DNA of 64,000 bases from Siphonodentalium dalli (GCA_032622095.1 CP136069.1:127367450-127431449); one strand, 5' to 3'; numbered from the stretch's first letter, positions 29,794 through 42,470 are shown. Numbers and translations are program-made. The notes: generated by a model from the letters alone, not told the origin.

Positions 29794-31879
29794 AGTAGTA
29801 TACGGGACGCTATCGGGTCAATTCTATCGATTTTTGCCCCCCCTTTGTTTCACCCTATGGAGGGGCCAATGGTAGGGGTTTATTAGGGTCCTTATTGTAT
29901 GAAAGCCCTCCTTTTCCTTCTCACTTATATGATAGGTAGACTGAATTAATGAAGCCACTCCTTTTCCTTCTTAATTATTTGATAGGTTTTAATTAATTAA
30001 AGTCGCTCATTCTTAATTATATGATAGGGTGACGAAACTCCTCCTTATTCGAGCCAACAATGGCCACCGTAATTATTTAGCGTCACCAAGCCTCGTACAC
30101 CAGGCAGGACCGTTTGAAAACAATGGAAGTGTGCAGCTGTTTGGACCACGTGCCGACGCCTGGTTAATGTTAATCATCCCGCCACAATTATTTAGCGTCA
30201 CCAAGCCTCGTGCACCTGGTTGGAACTTTTGAAACAATGGAATCGTACATCCTCCTTATTCGATCCAACAATGGCCACCAGCATTATATAGCGTCACCAT
30301 GCTTCTCGTGCACCTGTTTTAGACCACGTGTACACGCCATTCTATGGTTCTATAGTTCGACTGTTGTTCTTTTGTATACATATGGCCTTTTGTTCTAATT
30401 GGGAAACCTCGGAATATTTCTAGGGCTATATAGTTTGATTTTGGGGTTATTTTGTATACATATTTCTAAGAACCTAGTCTGATGATTTTTTGTCCAGGCC
30501 TCATGGATTGTGAGTCAGGGTCAACACCACTGTATAACTTATCCAAAAAAAAAACCAAGACATCAGTGGATAACTTTATTTGGAATGTTCTGGAAGCCAG
30601 TAACAAGGTCCCCACAAAATGAGCTGTATATACTATTACATTGGATTTTTCCCCCATTCAAAATATAACTTTGTCTAGTCCTATAGTCTTATGATGGCCC
30701 CATTGTATGGTCTTAGTCGGGGGTCTTCTGTATACCTATTTTCCCAGGCCCTGAAAAAGCGGATGTTTTGATGGCCCACAAGGGCCATTTTTATATATCA
30801 GTAAACTGAAATCACTGGGTTCAATGTTAACTACATTTACTCGTTGACTATTAGCTTTATTTGATGGTTGAATATTAACTGCTATGTCTGGTTGAATATA
30901 TGAAGAAGGGCCGTTTTGATGGTCATTTTGGAGCTTATTAATTATATTTCAGTAAACGTTCGTACCCGTAATCGCTGTTAAATGTTAGCTGTGTTTGCTG
31001 GTTGAATGTTCTCCGCTGCATGCTTGGAATGTTCTGGAAGTCAGTATACAAGGTCCTCACAACACGAGCGATGTAAAATACTATTAAATTGGATCTTTCC
31101 CCATTCAAAATATAACTTTGTCTAGCCCTATAGTCTTACGATGGGCCCATTTTATGGTCTTATTCGGGGGTCTTATGTATACCTATTTCTCAGGCCCTGA
31201 AAAAGAGGATGTTTTGATGGCCCAAGTGCCGTTTTTATGGAGTTTATTAATCATATTTCAGTAAACTTTCGTACCCGTAATCGCTGGTTGAATGCTAGCT
31301 ACATTTGCTGGTTGACCATTAGCTGCGTTCGATGGTTGAATATTAGCAGTTTTGTCTGGTTGAATGTTAGCTATATAATGTAACTGCTATAAATATTGAA
31401 ATTCTCTTAAATCTCGTTTGCTTTCCAAAATGTCAATTAACAAACATAATCATACATGGGTTGTGTGTATATATGACCATTTCACTCCCGTCTAACAGTA
31501 TGTTTAAACATCATATAAAATTCGAGCCTTCCAGAGGTTAAATGAATCACAAATCGCGCGTTCTTAGAATATGAAAACCGAGCATTCTGGAAATAATTAT
31601 ATTCAAAAGTTTATCTGTTTTATCAGACAACATGTCCTTTGGCAAACATCTAGCGTATATTCAATAGATGCTATTATATACAGTTGCATTTACTATATAA
31701 AGTTTATCACAAAGAAACAGCGTGAACAGTTGGAAAATCTTGCTTGCATCTAATTCATCTGAAATTTTTACTCAATGCGCGTTAATCAATTGGACAATCG
31801 ATAATATATTTGACATATGCATTCTGTGTAAACAAATTGAAGTTATCTCCACCTGCCCCGTCTGACATTGTACATTCGA

Positions 31880-32900
31880 TGCAACAATGTATGAATGAAG
31901 GTATTTATTTGTTATTTACTTCATAAATGGTTCATATAGCGTACTATTATACTTGTGGACACGTACCTTAAAGGTACACGCCACTTTAACCTAATTCAGC
32001 GTATCCATCGATATAAACGCTCTTTATTTTCAAAATGTGTCTGAATCTCTATCGTTTACTAAAGTTATGTTTAAAATTAAGCATTTAAACCTAATGTAAC
32101 TATAAATAATAAATAAACAACGCTCTTTATTTTCCAAATTGTCTTAATTTTGATATTGATTTTAGCAATATGCATGCTTTCATTCATATGAAATTGCCAT
32201 AATGGACGTTAAATGACAACATCTCTTAACATATTAGCCTTAATGTTATACGTCACGCGAACATTCGATGTACAAGTTAACACATTACATATATGGTTGA
32301 ACATATCAACCATAGTAAGCTCATTTAATCAAACTCGTATTCAATTTAAACGCAGGTTCATTCGATATAGCAATGTATGAATGTAGGGTTTTGCTTTGTC
32401 ATTACTCCAGAAATGGTTCAGACGATACACTACATTTGGTTCACATACCTTAAAGGTACCCGCCATTTAAACCTAATTATTCATTAATAAAACGCTCTTT
32501 ATTTTCAAAATTATCTGAAGGTCCCATCGTTTTGTAAGTTATACGTAGCGTGTTCATTCGAGGTAATCCTGTACGAAATGAAGGTAATCGTTGTGTTATT
32601 CACTTCATAAATGCGTCATACGATGGACCACATTTGGGTCACGTGCCTTAAAGGTACACGTCACTTTCGGAAATTATATAATCAGATAATACATTACATA
32701 TCCGGTTGGACGTATCAACCATATAAAGTTCATTTAATTCATTGGGTCTTTCAAATTACACGTCACGCCTTCATTCGAGGTACTCATGTAGGAAATGAAG
32801 GTATTGATTGTTATTCACTTCATAAATGGCTCCCATTTCCTATAATAGCGGACTATTATACCTTAAAGGTACACCTCATTTAAATCTAATGCAGCGTGTC
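31880..32900. repeat. Degenerate repeat units with a palindrome and the dispersed word
   Basis: Four related blocks each carry TTCATTCGA...ATGAATGAAGGTA...TTCACTTCATAAATGG then a palindrome (GTACCTTAAAGGTAC at 31963-31977; variants near 32446, 32643 and 32859). In two of them AACGCTCTTTATT follows 35-40 bases later (32016-32028 and 32491-32503), with another copy at 32119-32131. The blocks recur inverted in the right TIR at about 38090-39080. Confidence 0.7.
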
Positions 32901-33289
32901 CATCAAAACAGACGCTCGTAGTATTGTAACCCGCGGTCGATTGTTTCGTTTCTGTTAATGATACGGTGTTATTTACTTTAGAAAATGCGCCCTCACTCTT
33001 CACTTTGACTAATATGCAAGCATTTGTATCATTTAGAATGTCAAAAGCTGGTCTAAAGCAGTCGTATTTGTTATATATAAGGCAAATTTCCTTTCAAATT
33101 ATAACATTAAAACTATGCATAAATGTTATGTACTTGGAATATGATAGGTCTCCATGGCCTTATTTGGACATATAATCTAACCGAGCGATGTTCATTCTCT
33201 AATCGATTACGTGTCTATAGGATATTGAGGGTAGATAAAGCCAACTAAGCATACTAAGATCCAGGTAGACAGTCTATATTGCGGCCTCA

Positions 33290-33890
33290 TTTTATGGGGC
33301 CTTTGTCTCTATGAACATATAGTCTTAATTTTGGGGCCCTTTGTCGTATTTCTATGGATCTATTGTCTGTGTAATTCTATGGACCTATTGTCTGAAATAC
33401 GGGGCCTTTGTCTGTGTAATTCTATGGACCTATTGTCTGAAAAACGAGGCCTTTGTCTGTAATTCTATGGACCTATTGTCTGAAATACGGGCCTTTGTCT
33501 GTGTAATTCTATGGACCTATTGTCTGAAATACGGGGCCTTTGTCTGTAATTCTATGGATCTATTGTCTGAAATACGGGGCCTTTGTCTGTCTAATTCTAT
33601 GGATCTATTGTCTTAATTATGGGACCCTTTGTCAGTGTAATTATATGGACCTGTTGTCTTAAATACGGGACCTTTCGTCTGTATATTTCTATGGATCTAT
33701 TGTCTGAAATATGGAGCCTTTGTGTATTTCTATGGACCTATTGTCTGAAATACGGGGCCTCTGTCTGTGTAATTCTATGGATCTATTGTCTTAATTCTGG
33801 GACCCTTTGTCATTGTAATTCTATGGATCTGTTGTCTTAAATACAGGGTCTTTGTCTGTGTAATTATATGAACCTATAGTCTTACAAAAC
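33290..33890. repeat. 45-bp tandem repeat in the left TIR
   Basis: About 13 units of roughly 45 bp (TTCTATGGACCTATTGTCTG then AAATACGGGGCCTTTGTCTGTGTAA). The longest open frames here arise only from the repeat. The mirror array lies at 36905-37680. Confidence 0.85.
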
Positions 33891-34523
33891 CTTTTGTTCT
33901 GTTCATAAACCACACGGTAAGCTATTTATAGATATGGGATAACAAGCGATTTTATGCCTAAAGAAGTAGGAACTGAGGTTCTGTATTCTTGTCACCAAGT
34001 ATATGTAGTTTAAATCCTCTAAATATCGTCTGTTATACAGAAGAACCATTGACCATGTGACAGTCTCGTGTCACAAAAGACCTATTATGGGGACACATTT
34101 CATTCCCCCAAAACGGTATATATAGGTGGGTATCAAACATTGGTCTGGAAAAGACATGGTATATGGACGTGTGTATTTACTAGATGTATTTTTTAAACAT
34201 TCATTTCATATACATGAACTCTTTATTGTTGTTCAACTTTTTAATTGGTAACCAATTATCGTATATACTTTTGTTTGGAGTGTTCATATACATCACTATA
34301 CGAAACACAGCTTCTAATAAATTAGTCGATGGTTAAATCACCACAGCCAATATCCCCAATGGTAAGCTATTTTTTAGCACATGGGGTACATTCATGACTA
34401 GAGAAGAAGGAAATGAGGTAAATTATACTTTATTATTTGATCACTTAACACACAGAACAGGTTTTGCTGACTCGCCCTGTGTAACCTATTTCTAGTATGT
34501 AGCAGTATGTTCAGCAAACACAG

Positions 34524-35683
34524 GCTATATTTCTACCAATATTACTACTAAAATGAACGAAAATAATAGAGAAATGACTTATTAAAGAATACATCGAATA
34601 AATGTGTATATACCTTTTGCGAGACCGTCACGTGGTACACGGTTCATCTGTATAACAGACTATTTATAGGAGTTAAAATACATATAATTTATGAAAAGAA
34701 TACATCGTATAAGCTCTTTATTTCGCTCCATGTAATGGAGATTTTAGAGTAATACTATGAATGAACCAGTATACATCAAGCAAATACACGCGTCCACATA
34801 GTAGGTCTTTTCCACACCAATGTTTTGACGCCTCTGTATTAACAGAGAGATTGGATTATATACGAATGAATTGCAAAAAAATATGTGATATACACATGCT
34901 TTCACGTAGTAGGCCTATCGTGAGACTGTCACGTTGTACATGGTTAATCTGTATAACAGACTATATTTATGGGAGTTACAATACATATAATTGATGGAAA
35001 GAAATCACTAAGTATTTATACACTAGTCTACGTCATACACGCTCTTTATTTTGCTCCATGTAATGGAAATTTTAGTGTAATAATATGAATGAACTAGTAT
35101 ACATCAAGTAAATACACGCATTCACATAGTAGGTCTTTTTCCACACCAATGTTTTGATGCCTGTGTATTAACAGAGAGGCTGGATTACATACGAATGAAC
35201 GGTAAAAAGAATATGTTATGCACATGTTTTCACATAGTAGGCCTATCTTGAGACTGTCACGTGGTACATGGTTACTCTGTATAACAGACTATATTTATAG
35301 GAGTTACAATACATATAATTTTTGAAAAGAAATAACTAAGTATTATACACCAGTCTACATCATATACGCTCTTTATTTCGCTTCATGTAATGGAGATTTT
35401 AGAGTAATAATATGAAATATGATTAGTATACATCAAGTTGTTGTACGGTTGTTATCATACCGCTTGTCCGTGTATAGTTAAATTGAACGACGGGTTTTGA
35501 TTGGTTGTTATAAATAGTATAATAAGAAATAAATACTTTTCCGAGCGTCTTTAGAGTGTGAACGCTATGTATAGTATGAGCACCGATTGTATAACACTGG
35601 TGCTAATTTGGTGAGAAACTCACGATCAATACCCCGTGTTGTAGTGGATTACCTCGAATAAACAGAGTGTTTCGTAAGGACTT
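34524..35683. repeat. Central unique region of element 2 with long tandem repeats
   Basis: Three degenerate repeats of about 300 bp (about 34590-34745, 34745-35080, 35080-35420) share CACATAGTAGG, GAGACTGTCACGTGG, CTGTATAACAGACTAT and CTCTTTATTTCGCTCCATG. Each unit contains a variant of the dispersed word (AAGCTCTTTATT at 34711, ACACGCTCTTTATT at 35037-35050, ACGCTCTTTATT at 35367-35378). A TATAAATA at 35509-35516 may be the promoter of the gene at 35684. Confidence 0.6.
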
Positions 35684-36220
35684 ATGGAGGTAATTGATAT
35701 GCTACCAGCAGAAATGCGTCAGAAAGTGTACAAAGCTTTAGTTAACTCATCAACACTATGTGAAGAAATCAAGAATGAATTACAGCAAACTTGGTTTCGA
35801 AGAGAAGAGAAGCTAATAATAAAGTTAATTTTGGAAGGACATTTTGTTGATGGTAGAGAGAGATTGGAATCTTTGTTGGAGAGAACAGAATTTGAAACAG
35901 ATTTCTTACTAGATATTGTGGATCAACTGTTCTCTGACTGTTGGCTAATTAGAGGTATTGCTAAAAATAACGATATACGTGGGATTCGTGAACTCGTTGG
36001 AGATAACTTTGTTCGAATTTCTGTTTACAAGGACGTGTTTTTCAATGAAAGAAGTCGGATATTCGAAGAAGAAACATCAATATGCGGTTACATCATTCTC
36101 CCAGAACCTTGTGAAATTTTCACGATTGAAAAGATGTTTAATGAACAACTAGTATTGGATTACATTGTAAACACAACTAAAACTATTTCAGAACTAGATA
36201 GTGAACTCATTTGGACCTAA
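35684..36220 (+). CDS. F-box-like protein, only gene of element 2
   Basis: 178 residues, homologous along its length to residues 1-175 of the Polinton protein at 11285-11917. Shared stretches are LPAEM/LPAEI near the N-terminus, EFETDFL, IRELVGDNFVR, GYIIL-x-EPC and FTIE. An ATG 15 bases downstream (MLPAEM) is an alternative start. The ORF stops at ELIWT, where the Polinton version continues 35 residues with a basic tail. Its survival as an open frame in an element that lost all core genes suggests selection for it. The function is unknown; the N-terminus resembles an F-box helix. Confidence 0.7.
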   Translation: MEVIDMLPAEMRQKVYKALVNSSTLCEEIKNELQQTWFRREEKLIIKLILEGHFVDGRERLESLLERTEFETDFLLDIVDQLFSDCWLIRGIAKNNDIRGIRELVGDNFVRISVYKDVFFNERSRIFEEETSICGYIILPEPCEIFTIEKMFNEQLVLDYIVNTTKTISELDSELIWT

Positions 36221-36267
36221 CTCAGTGATCACTGACGAGTACCACTTACAACCGTAGGCATCGCTTA
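36221..36267. other. Short spacer after the F-box-like gene
   Basis: 47 bases between the stop codon and the start of the right TIR match. No AATAAA is in it; the first AATAAA-like signal (AATAATAAAG) comes about 135 bases after the stop, inside the TIR. Confidence 0.4.
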
Positions 36268-39200
36268 CCTGTGTTTGCTGAACATACTGCTACATACTAG
36301 AAATAGGTTACACAGAGCGAGTCAGCAAAACCTGTTCTGTGTGTTAAGTGATCAAATAATAAAGTATAATTTACCTCATTTCCTTCTTCTTTAGTCATGA
36401 ATGTACCCCATGTGCTAAAAAATAGCTTACCATTGGAGATATTGGCTGTGGTGATTTAACCATCGACTAGTTTATTAGAAGCTGTGTTTCGTATAGTGAT
36501 GTATATGAACACTCCAAACAAAAGTATATACGATAATTGGTTACCAATTAAAAAGTTGAACAACAATAAAGAGTTCATGTATATGAAATGAACGTTTAAA
36601 AATACATCTAGTAAATACACACGTCCATATACCATGTCTTTTCCAGACCAATGTTTGATACCCACATATATATACCGTTTTTGGAGAATGAAATGTGTCC
36701 CCATAATATGTCTTTTGTGACATGAGACTGTCACATGGTCAATGGTTATTCTGTATAACAGACGATATTTAGAGGATTTAAATTACATATACTTGGTGAC
36801 AAGAATACAGAACCTCAGTTCCTACTTCTTTAGGCATAAAATCGCTTGTTATCCCATATCTATAAATAGCTTACCGTGTGGTTTATGAACAGAACAAAAG
36901 GTTTTGTAAGACTATGGGTTCATAGAATTACAGACAAAGACCCTGTATTTCAGACAATAGATCCATAGAAATATACAGACACATGGTCCCGTATTTAAGA
37001 CAACAGATCCATAGAATTACACTGACAAAAGGTCCCATAATTAAGACAATAGATCCATAGAAATACACAGGCAGAGGCTCCGTATTTCAGACAATAGGTC
37101 CATAGAAATACACAAAGGCTCCGTATTTAAGACAATAGATCCATAGAAATATACAGACGAAAGGTCCCGTATTTAAGACAACAGATCCATAGAATTACAC
37201 TGACAAAAGGTTCCAGAATTAAGACAGTAGATCCATAGAATTACACAGACAGAGGCCCCGTATTTCAGACAATAGGTCCATAGAAATACACAAAGGCTCC
37301 GTATTTCAGACAATATATCCATAGAAATATACAGACGAAAAGTCCCGTATTTAAGACAACAGATCCATAGAATTACACTGACAAAGGGTCCCATAATTAA
37401 GACAATAGATCCATAGAATTACACAGACAAAGGCCCCGTATTTCAGACAATATGTCCATATAATTACAGACAAAGGCCCCGTATTTCAAACAATAGGTCC
37501 ATAGAATTACAGACAAAGGCTCCGTATTTCAGACAATAGGTCCATATAATTACACAGACAAAGGGCCCGTATTTCAGACAATAGGTCCATAGAATTACAC
37601 AGACAATAGATCCATAAAAATACGACAAAGGGCCCCAAAATTAAGACTATATGTTCATAGAGACAAAGGCCCCATAAAATGAGGCCGCAATATAGACTGT
37701 CTACCTGGATCTTAGTATGCTTAGTTGGCTTTATCTACTCTCAATATCCTATAGACACGTAATCGATTAGAGAATGAACATCGCTCGGTTAGATTATATG
37801 TCCAAATAAGGCCATGGAGACCTATCATATTCCAAGTACATAACATTTATGCATAGTTTTAATATGTTATAATTTGAAAGGAAATTTGCCTTATATATAA
37901 CAAATACGACTGCTTTAGACCAGATTTTGACATTCTAAATGATACAAATGCTTGCATATTAGTCAAAGTGAAGAGTGAGGGCGCATTTTCTAAAGTAAAT
38001 AACACCGTATCATTAACAGAAACGAAACAATCTACCGCGGGTTACAATACTACGAGCGTCTGTTTTGATGGACACGCTGCATTATATTTAAATGAGGTGT
38101 ACCTTTAAGGTATAATAGTCCGCTATTATAGGAAATGGGAGCCATTTATGAAGTGAATAACAATCAATACCTTCATTTCCTACATGAGTACCTCGAATGA
38201 ATACGTGACGTATAATTTGAAAGACCCAATGAATTAAATGAACTTTATATGGTTGATACGTCCAACCAGATATGTAATGTATTATCTGATTATATAATTT
38301 CCGAAAGTGACGTGTACCTTTAAGGCACGTGACCCAAATGTGGTCCATCGTATGACGCATTTATGAAGTGAATAACACAACGATTACCTCCATTACGTAC
38401 AGGATTACCTCGAATGAACACACTACGTATAACTTACAAAACGATGGGACCTTCAGATAATTTTGAAAATAAAGAGCGTTTTATTAAGGAATAATTAGGT
38501 TTAAATGACGGGTACCTTTAAGGTATGTGAACCAAATGTAGTGTATCGTCTGAACCATTTCTGGAGTAATGACAAAGCAAAACCCTACACTCATACATTG
38601 CTGCATCGAATGAACCTGCGTTTAAATTGAATACCAGTTTGATTAAATTAGCTTACTATGGTTGATATGTTCAACCATATATGTAATGTGTTAACTTGTA
38701 CATCGAATGTTCGCGTGACGTATAACATTAAGGCTAATATGTTAAGAGATGTTGTCATTTAACGTCCATTATGGCAATTTCATATGAATGAAAGCATGCA
38801 TATTGCTAAAATCAATATCAATATTAAGACAATTTTGAAAATAAAGAGCGTTGTTTATTTATTATTTATAGTTACATTAGGTTTAATGCTTAATTTTAAA
38901 CATAACTTTAGTAAACGATAGAGATTCAGACACATTTTGAAAATAAAGAGCGTTTATATCGATGGATACGCTGAATTAGGTTAAAGTGGCGTGTACATTT
39001 AAGGTACGTGTCCACAAGTATAATAGTACGCTATATGAACCATTTATGAAGTGAATAACAAATAAATACCTTCATTCATACATTGTTGCATCGAATGTAC
39101 AATGTCAGACGGGGCAGGTGGAGATAACTTCAATTTGTTTACACAGAGTGCATATGTCAAATATATTATCGATTGTCCAATTGATTAACGCGCATTGAGT

Positions 39201-41233
39201 AAAAATTTCAAACGAATTAGATGCAAGCAGATTTTCCAACTGTTCACGCTGTTTCTTTGTGATAAACTTTATATAGTAAATGCAACTGTATATAATAGCA
39301 GCTATTGAATATACGCTAGATGTTTGCCAAAGGACATGTTGTCTGATAAAACAGATAAACTTTTGAATATAATTATTTCCAGAATGCTCGGTTTTCATAT
39401 TATAAGAACGCGCGATTTGTAATTCATTTAACCTCTGGAAGGCTCGAATTTTATATGATTTTTAAGCATACTGTTGGACGGGAGTGAAATGGTCATATAT
39501 ACACACAACCCATGTATGATTATGTTTGTTAATTGACATTTTGGAAAGCAAACGAGATTTAAGAGAATTTCAATAATTATAGCAGTTGCACATTCATCAT
39601 ATACATGTGTTGCTCATGTGTGAGGGTGTGTGAGGGGAACATTCAACCAGAAAACGCAGCTAACATTCAACCAGACAAAACTGCTAATATTCAACCATCG
39701 AACGTAGCTAATGGTCAACCAGCAAATGTAGCTAGCATTCAACCAGCGACTACGGGTACGAAAGTTTACTGAAATATGATTACTAAACTCCATAAAAACG
39801 GCACTTGGGCCATCAAAACATCCTCTTTTTCAGGGCCTGAGAAATAGGTATACATAAGACCCCCGAAAAAGACCATAAAATGGGCCCATCGTAAGACTAT
39901 AGGGCTAGACAAAGTTATATTTTGAATGGGGAAAAATCCAATTTAATAGTATTTTACATCGCTCGTGTTGTGAGGACCTTGTATACTGACTTCCAGAACA
40001 TTCCAAGCATGCAGCGGAGAACATTCAACCAGCAAACACAGCTAACATTCAACAGCGATTTCGGGTACGAACGTTTACTGAAATATAATTAATAATCTCC
40101 AAAATGACCATCAAAACGGCCCTTCTTCACATATTCAACCAGACATAGCAGTTAATATTCAACCATCAAATGCAGATAATAGTCAACGAGCAAATGTAGT
40201 TAACATTGAACCCAGTGATTTCAGTTTACTGATATATAAAAATGGCCCTTGTGGGCCATCAAAACATCCGCTTTTTCAGGGCCTGGGAAAATAGGTATAC
40301 AGAAGACCCCTGACTAAGACCATACAATGGGGCCATCATAAGACTATAGGACTAGACAAAGTTATATTTTGAATGGGGGAAAAATCCAATTTAATAGTAT
40401 TGTATACAGCTCATTTTGTGGGGACCTTGTTACTGGCTTCCAGAACATTCCAAATAAAGTTATCCACTGATGTCTTGGTTTTTTGTGTTGATACAGTGGT
40501 GTGGACCCTGACTCACAATCCATGAGGCCTGGTCAAAAAAATCATCAGACTAGGTTCTTAGAAATATGTATACAAAATAACCCCAAAATCAAACTATATA
40601 GCCCTAGAAATATTCCGAGGTTTCCCAATTAGAACATAAGGCCATATTTATACAAAAGAACCACAGTCGAACTATAGAACCATAGAATGGCGTGTACACG
40701 TGGTCTAAAACAGGTGCACGAGAATCATGGTGACGCTATATAATGCTGGTGGCCATTGTTGGATCGAATAAGGAGGATGTACGATTCCATTGTTTCAAAA
40801 GGTCCAACGAGGTGCACGAGGCTTGGTGACGCTAAATAGTTGTGGCGGGATGATTAACATTAACCAGGCGCCGGCACGTGGTCCAAACAGCTGCACACTT
40901 CCATTGTTTTCAAAAGGTCCTGCCTGGTGTACGAGGCTTGGTGACGCTAAATAATTACGGTGGCCATTGTTGGCTCGAATAAGGAGGAGTTTCGTCACCC
41001 TATCATATAATTAAGAATGAGCGACTTTAATTAATTAAAACCTATCAAATAATTAAGAAGGAAAAGGAGTGGCTTCATTAATTCATTCTACCTATCATAT
41101 AAGTGAGAAGGAAAAGGATGGGCTTTCATACAATAAGGACCCCTAATAAACCCCTACCATTACCCCCTCAATAGGGTGAAACAAAGGGGGCAAAAATCGA
41201 TAGAATTGACCCGATAGCGTCCCGTATACTACT
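36268..41233. repeat. Right long TIR of element 2
   Basis: 5.0 kb, the reverse complement of 29794-34523. It contains the mirror 45-bp array (36905-37680), AATAAAGAGCGTT at 38468-38480, 38840-38852 and 38941-38953, and repeats with TTCAACCAG (39640-40220). It ends CCCGTATACTACT before AACGCA. Confidence 0.88.
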
Positions 41234-41239
41234 AACGCA
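41234..41239. repeat. Target site duplication of element 2, right (AACGCA)
   Basis: Same orientation and sequence as 28497-28502, directly after the last base of the right TIR. Confidence 0.85.
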
Positions 41240-41470
41240 GCTTCCATACTCTAAAATTGGTAAGGCATGAGCTTTAAACATTGTGTCAAGGGATTTACTT
41301 GGTAATATATATTTTAATCTACGAATTTGAGATAGTTTTGCACATGCGATCTTGTAATTGTGGTCAATAGAGAGACCCCAGTCAAGGTTTGGTTGGAGAA
41401 TGACTCCCAGATGCCGATGAGATTCAACAATTTCGAGTTTATCAGGGCCAAATGTGAGGTCCGTGGTGCG
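41240..41470 (-). pseudogene. 5'-ward fragment of the CR1-like LINE
   Basis: On the minus strand it reads DLTFGPDKLEIVESHRHLGV...AKLSQIRRLKYILPSKSLD...LPILEYGSCV, continuous with 28496-27602 once element 2 is removed. The LINE is 5'-truncated near 41470, where it abuts the decayed exon. Confidence 0.7.
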
Positions 41471-41497
41471 GTTGCCTGATGATTGTGTGCGTTCCAG

Positions 41498-41656
41498 GCG
41501 TTCCAATAACAGATCTCACAACGTCTTCGACTATCACCACTTCAACTGCCACGCCATCCTCAACTACAACGCCATCCTCAACTACAGTATCACAAGTTAT
41601 AGAGTCGTCGACTATCACAACTTCAACAGTCGCACCATCTTCAACTACAGTTAAAT
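41498..41656 (+). pseudogene. Decayed host exon: Thr-rich linker without its Cys module
   Basis: 159 bases, open in phase 1-1 (VPITDLTTSSTITTSTATPSS...). It matches exon 42471-42737 through the words CCGCACCATCCTCAACTACAGT. It then jumps directly to sequence (TTAAAT...AATTCG...ATTGGACTTTCAT) that lies about 110 bases after the donor of that exon. The Cys module and the original donor are therefore deleted. A weak donor AAAT|GTAAAA could still allow its use. Confidence 0.55.
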
Positions 41657-41689
41657 GTAAAATTCGAATTGGACTTTCATTCCGGGTGC

Positions 41690-41830
41690 AGTACATACCA
41701 AACTTAACCCTTTCTATACTGAATGGGTTATCCCATTCAGTTATAAATGTATACATTGGATTGGTCTAGTGTTCCACTGGAGGCTTGTGCAGATAATCGA
41801 AACAGACAGACGAAAATAAGATACAAGTAC
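41690..41830 (+). repeat. Intronic duplicated segment, copy 3
   Basis: CTTTCTATACTGAATGG, CCCATTCAGTTATAAA and GAAACAGACAGACG, as in copies at 21740, 26100 and 42895. An inverted copy lies in element 2 at about 29220-29350. Confidence 0.65.
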
Positions 41831-42470
41831 AGAAGTGTGTTGTTGGTCGTTTGTTGAACTTATTATCTTTATTTAACATTTAGAAGGATACTACTCGTCA
41901 ATGAGTATTTCATATAGAAACAATTAAATGGAATCCGATAAGGCGGACAAACGGAATTATGGCTAGAACAAATACAATATACCCCCATATTATATGTCAA
42001 TAATTGGAAGAATTACAGCTTCCAGATTGAAAGTGAAAACCTGTCTTACAGCTATCATGGAACGTTACACAACAGTCATGCACACCATGGTGGCATTTCT
42101 TGGTTAATGATTTAGTCCACTCGTGGTTTTGTGGTTACTTTGCTCCATTCAATTCAAATTGACACATCAACTGGTAAGTTGCTATTATTCGCCAACTACT
42201 CGATTGTATATTATATAAATTTGCTATATCAGAATCATCGATTTGAGTATTGGTTGAAAACTAATTGGAGGCCGGAAAGTGATCGAGCACCTTTAATACA
42301 AATATTGGTGATAGCAAGTGTCCGGGAAAGAATTATGGTAACATGTCAGTGTTTGAGAGGGAAATCTTTAATCTGTAATTTTCATATGAGATACAATAAC
42401 CAAATTGCCAAGAAATTCTCTCAATGCATTTCATCTGAGATGTGGTGTTAAAATCTGGTCTCCCTTTCAG

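Larger units (their letters stand above)
29794..34523. repeat. Left long TIR of element 2
   Basis: 4.7 kb, matching 36268-41233 in reverse complement with a few percent differences and small indels. It contains sub-repeats: TGGTTGAATGTTAGC units at 30820-31380, GTACCTTAAAGGTAC units with the dispersed word at 31880-32880, and a 45-bp tandem repeat at 33290-33890. I see no intact gene in it; short ORFs are not conserved between the arms. Confidence 0.88.
28503..41233. mobile_element. Giant-TIR, Polinton-like non-autonomous element (element 2)
   Basis: 12,731 bp with ends AGTAGTATACGGGACG and a 6-bp target duplication. Both features are Polinton hallmarks, and the first 13 bases match the Polinton end of element 1 at 10 positions. 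It encodes no integrase, polymerase, capsid or ATPase. Its only recognisable gene is the F-box-like homologue at 35684. Long imperfect TIRs (29794-34523 and 36268-41233) flank a 1.7-kb centre. A 1.1-kb inverted copy of the right host flank is embedded in the left arm (28677-29793). I infer mobilisation in trans by an autonomous Polinton; that is not shown. Confidence 0.8.

Noticed and set aside
33290-33890. Regular 45-bp array looked at as a CRISPR-like locus
   Set aside because: Units are contiguous and degenerate with no unique spacers, the DNA is eukaryotic, and the array is mirrored in the other TIR.
28503-41233. Palindrome as a simple fold-back assembly error
   Set aside because: The arms differ by substitutions and indels, have a unique centre with a gene, and the element has a direct 6-bp target duplication. 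Long reads would still settle it.
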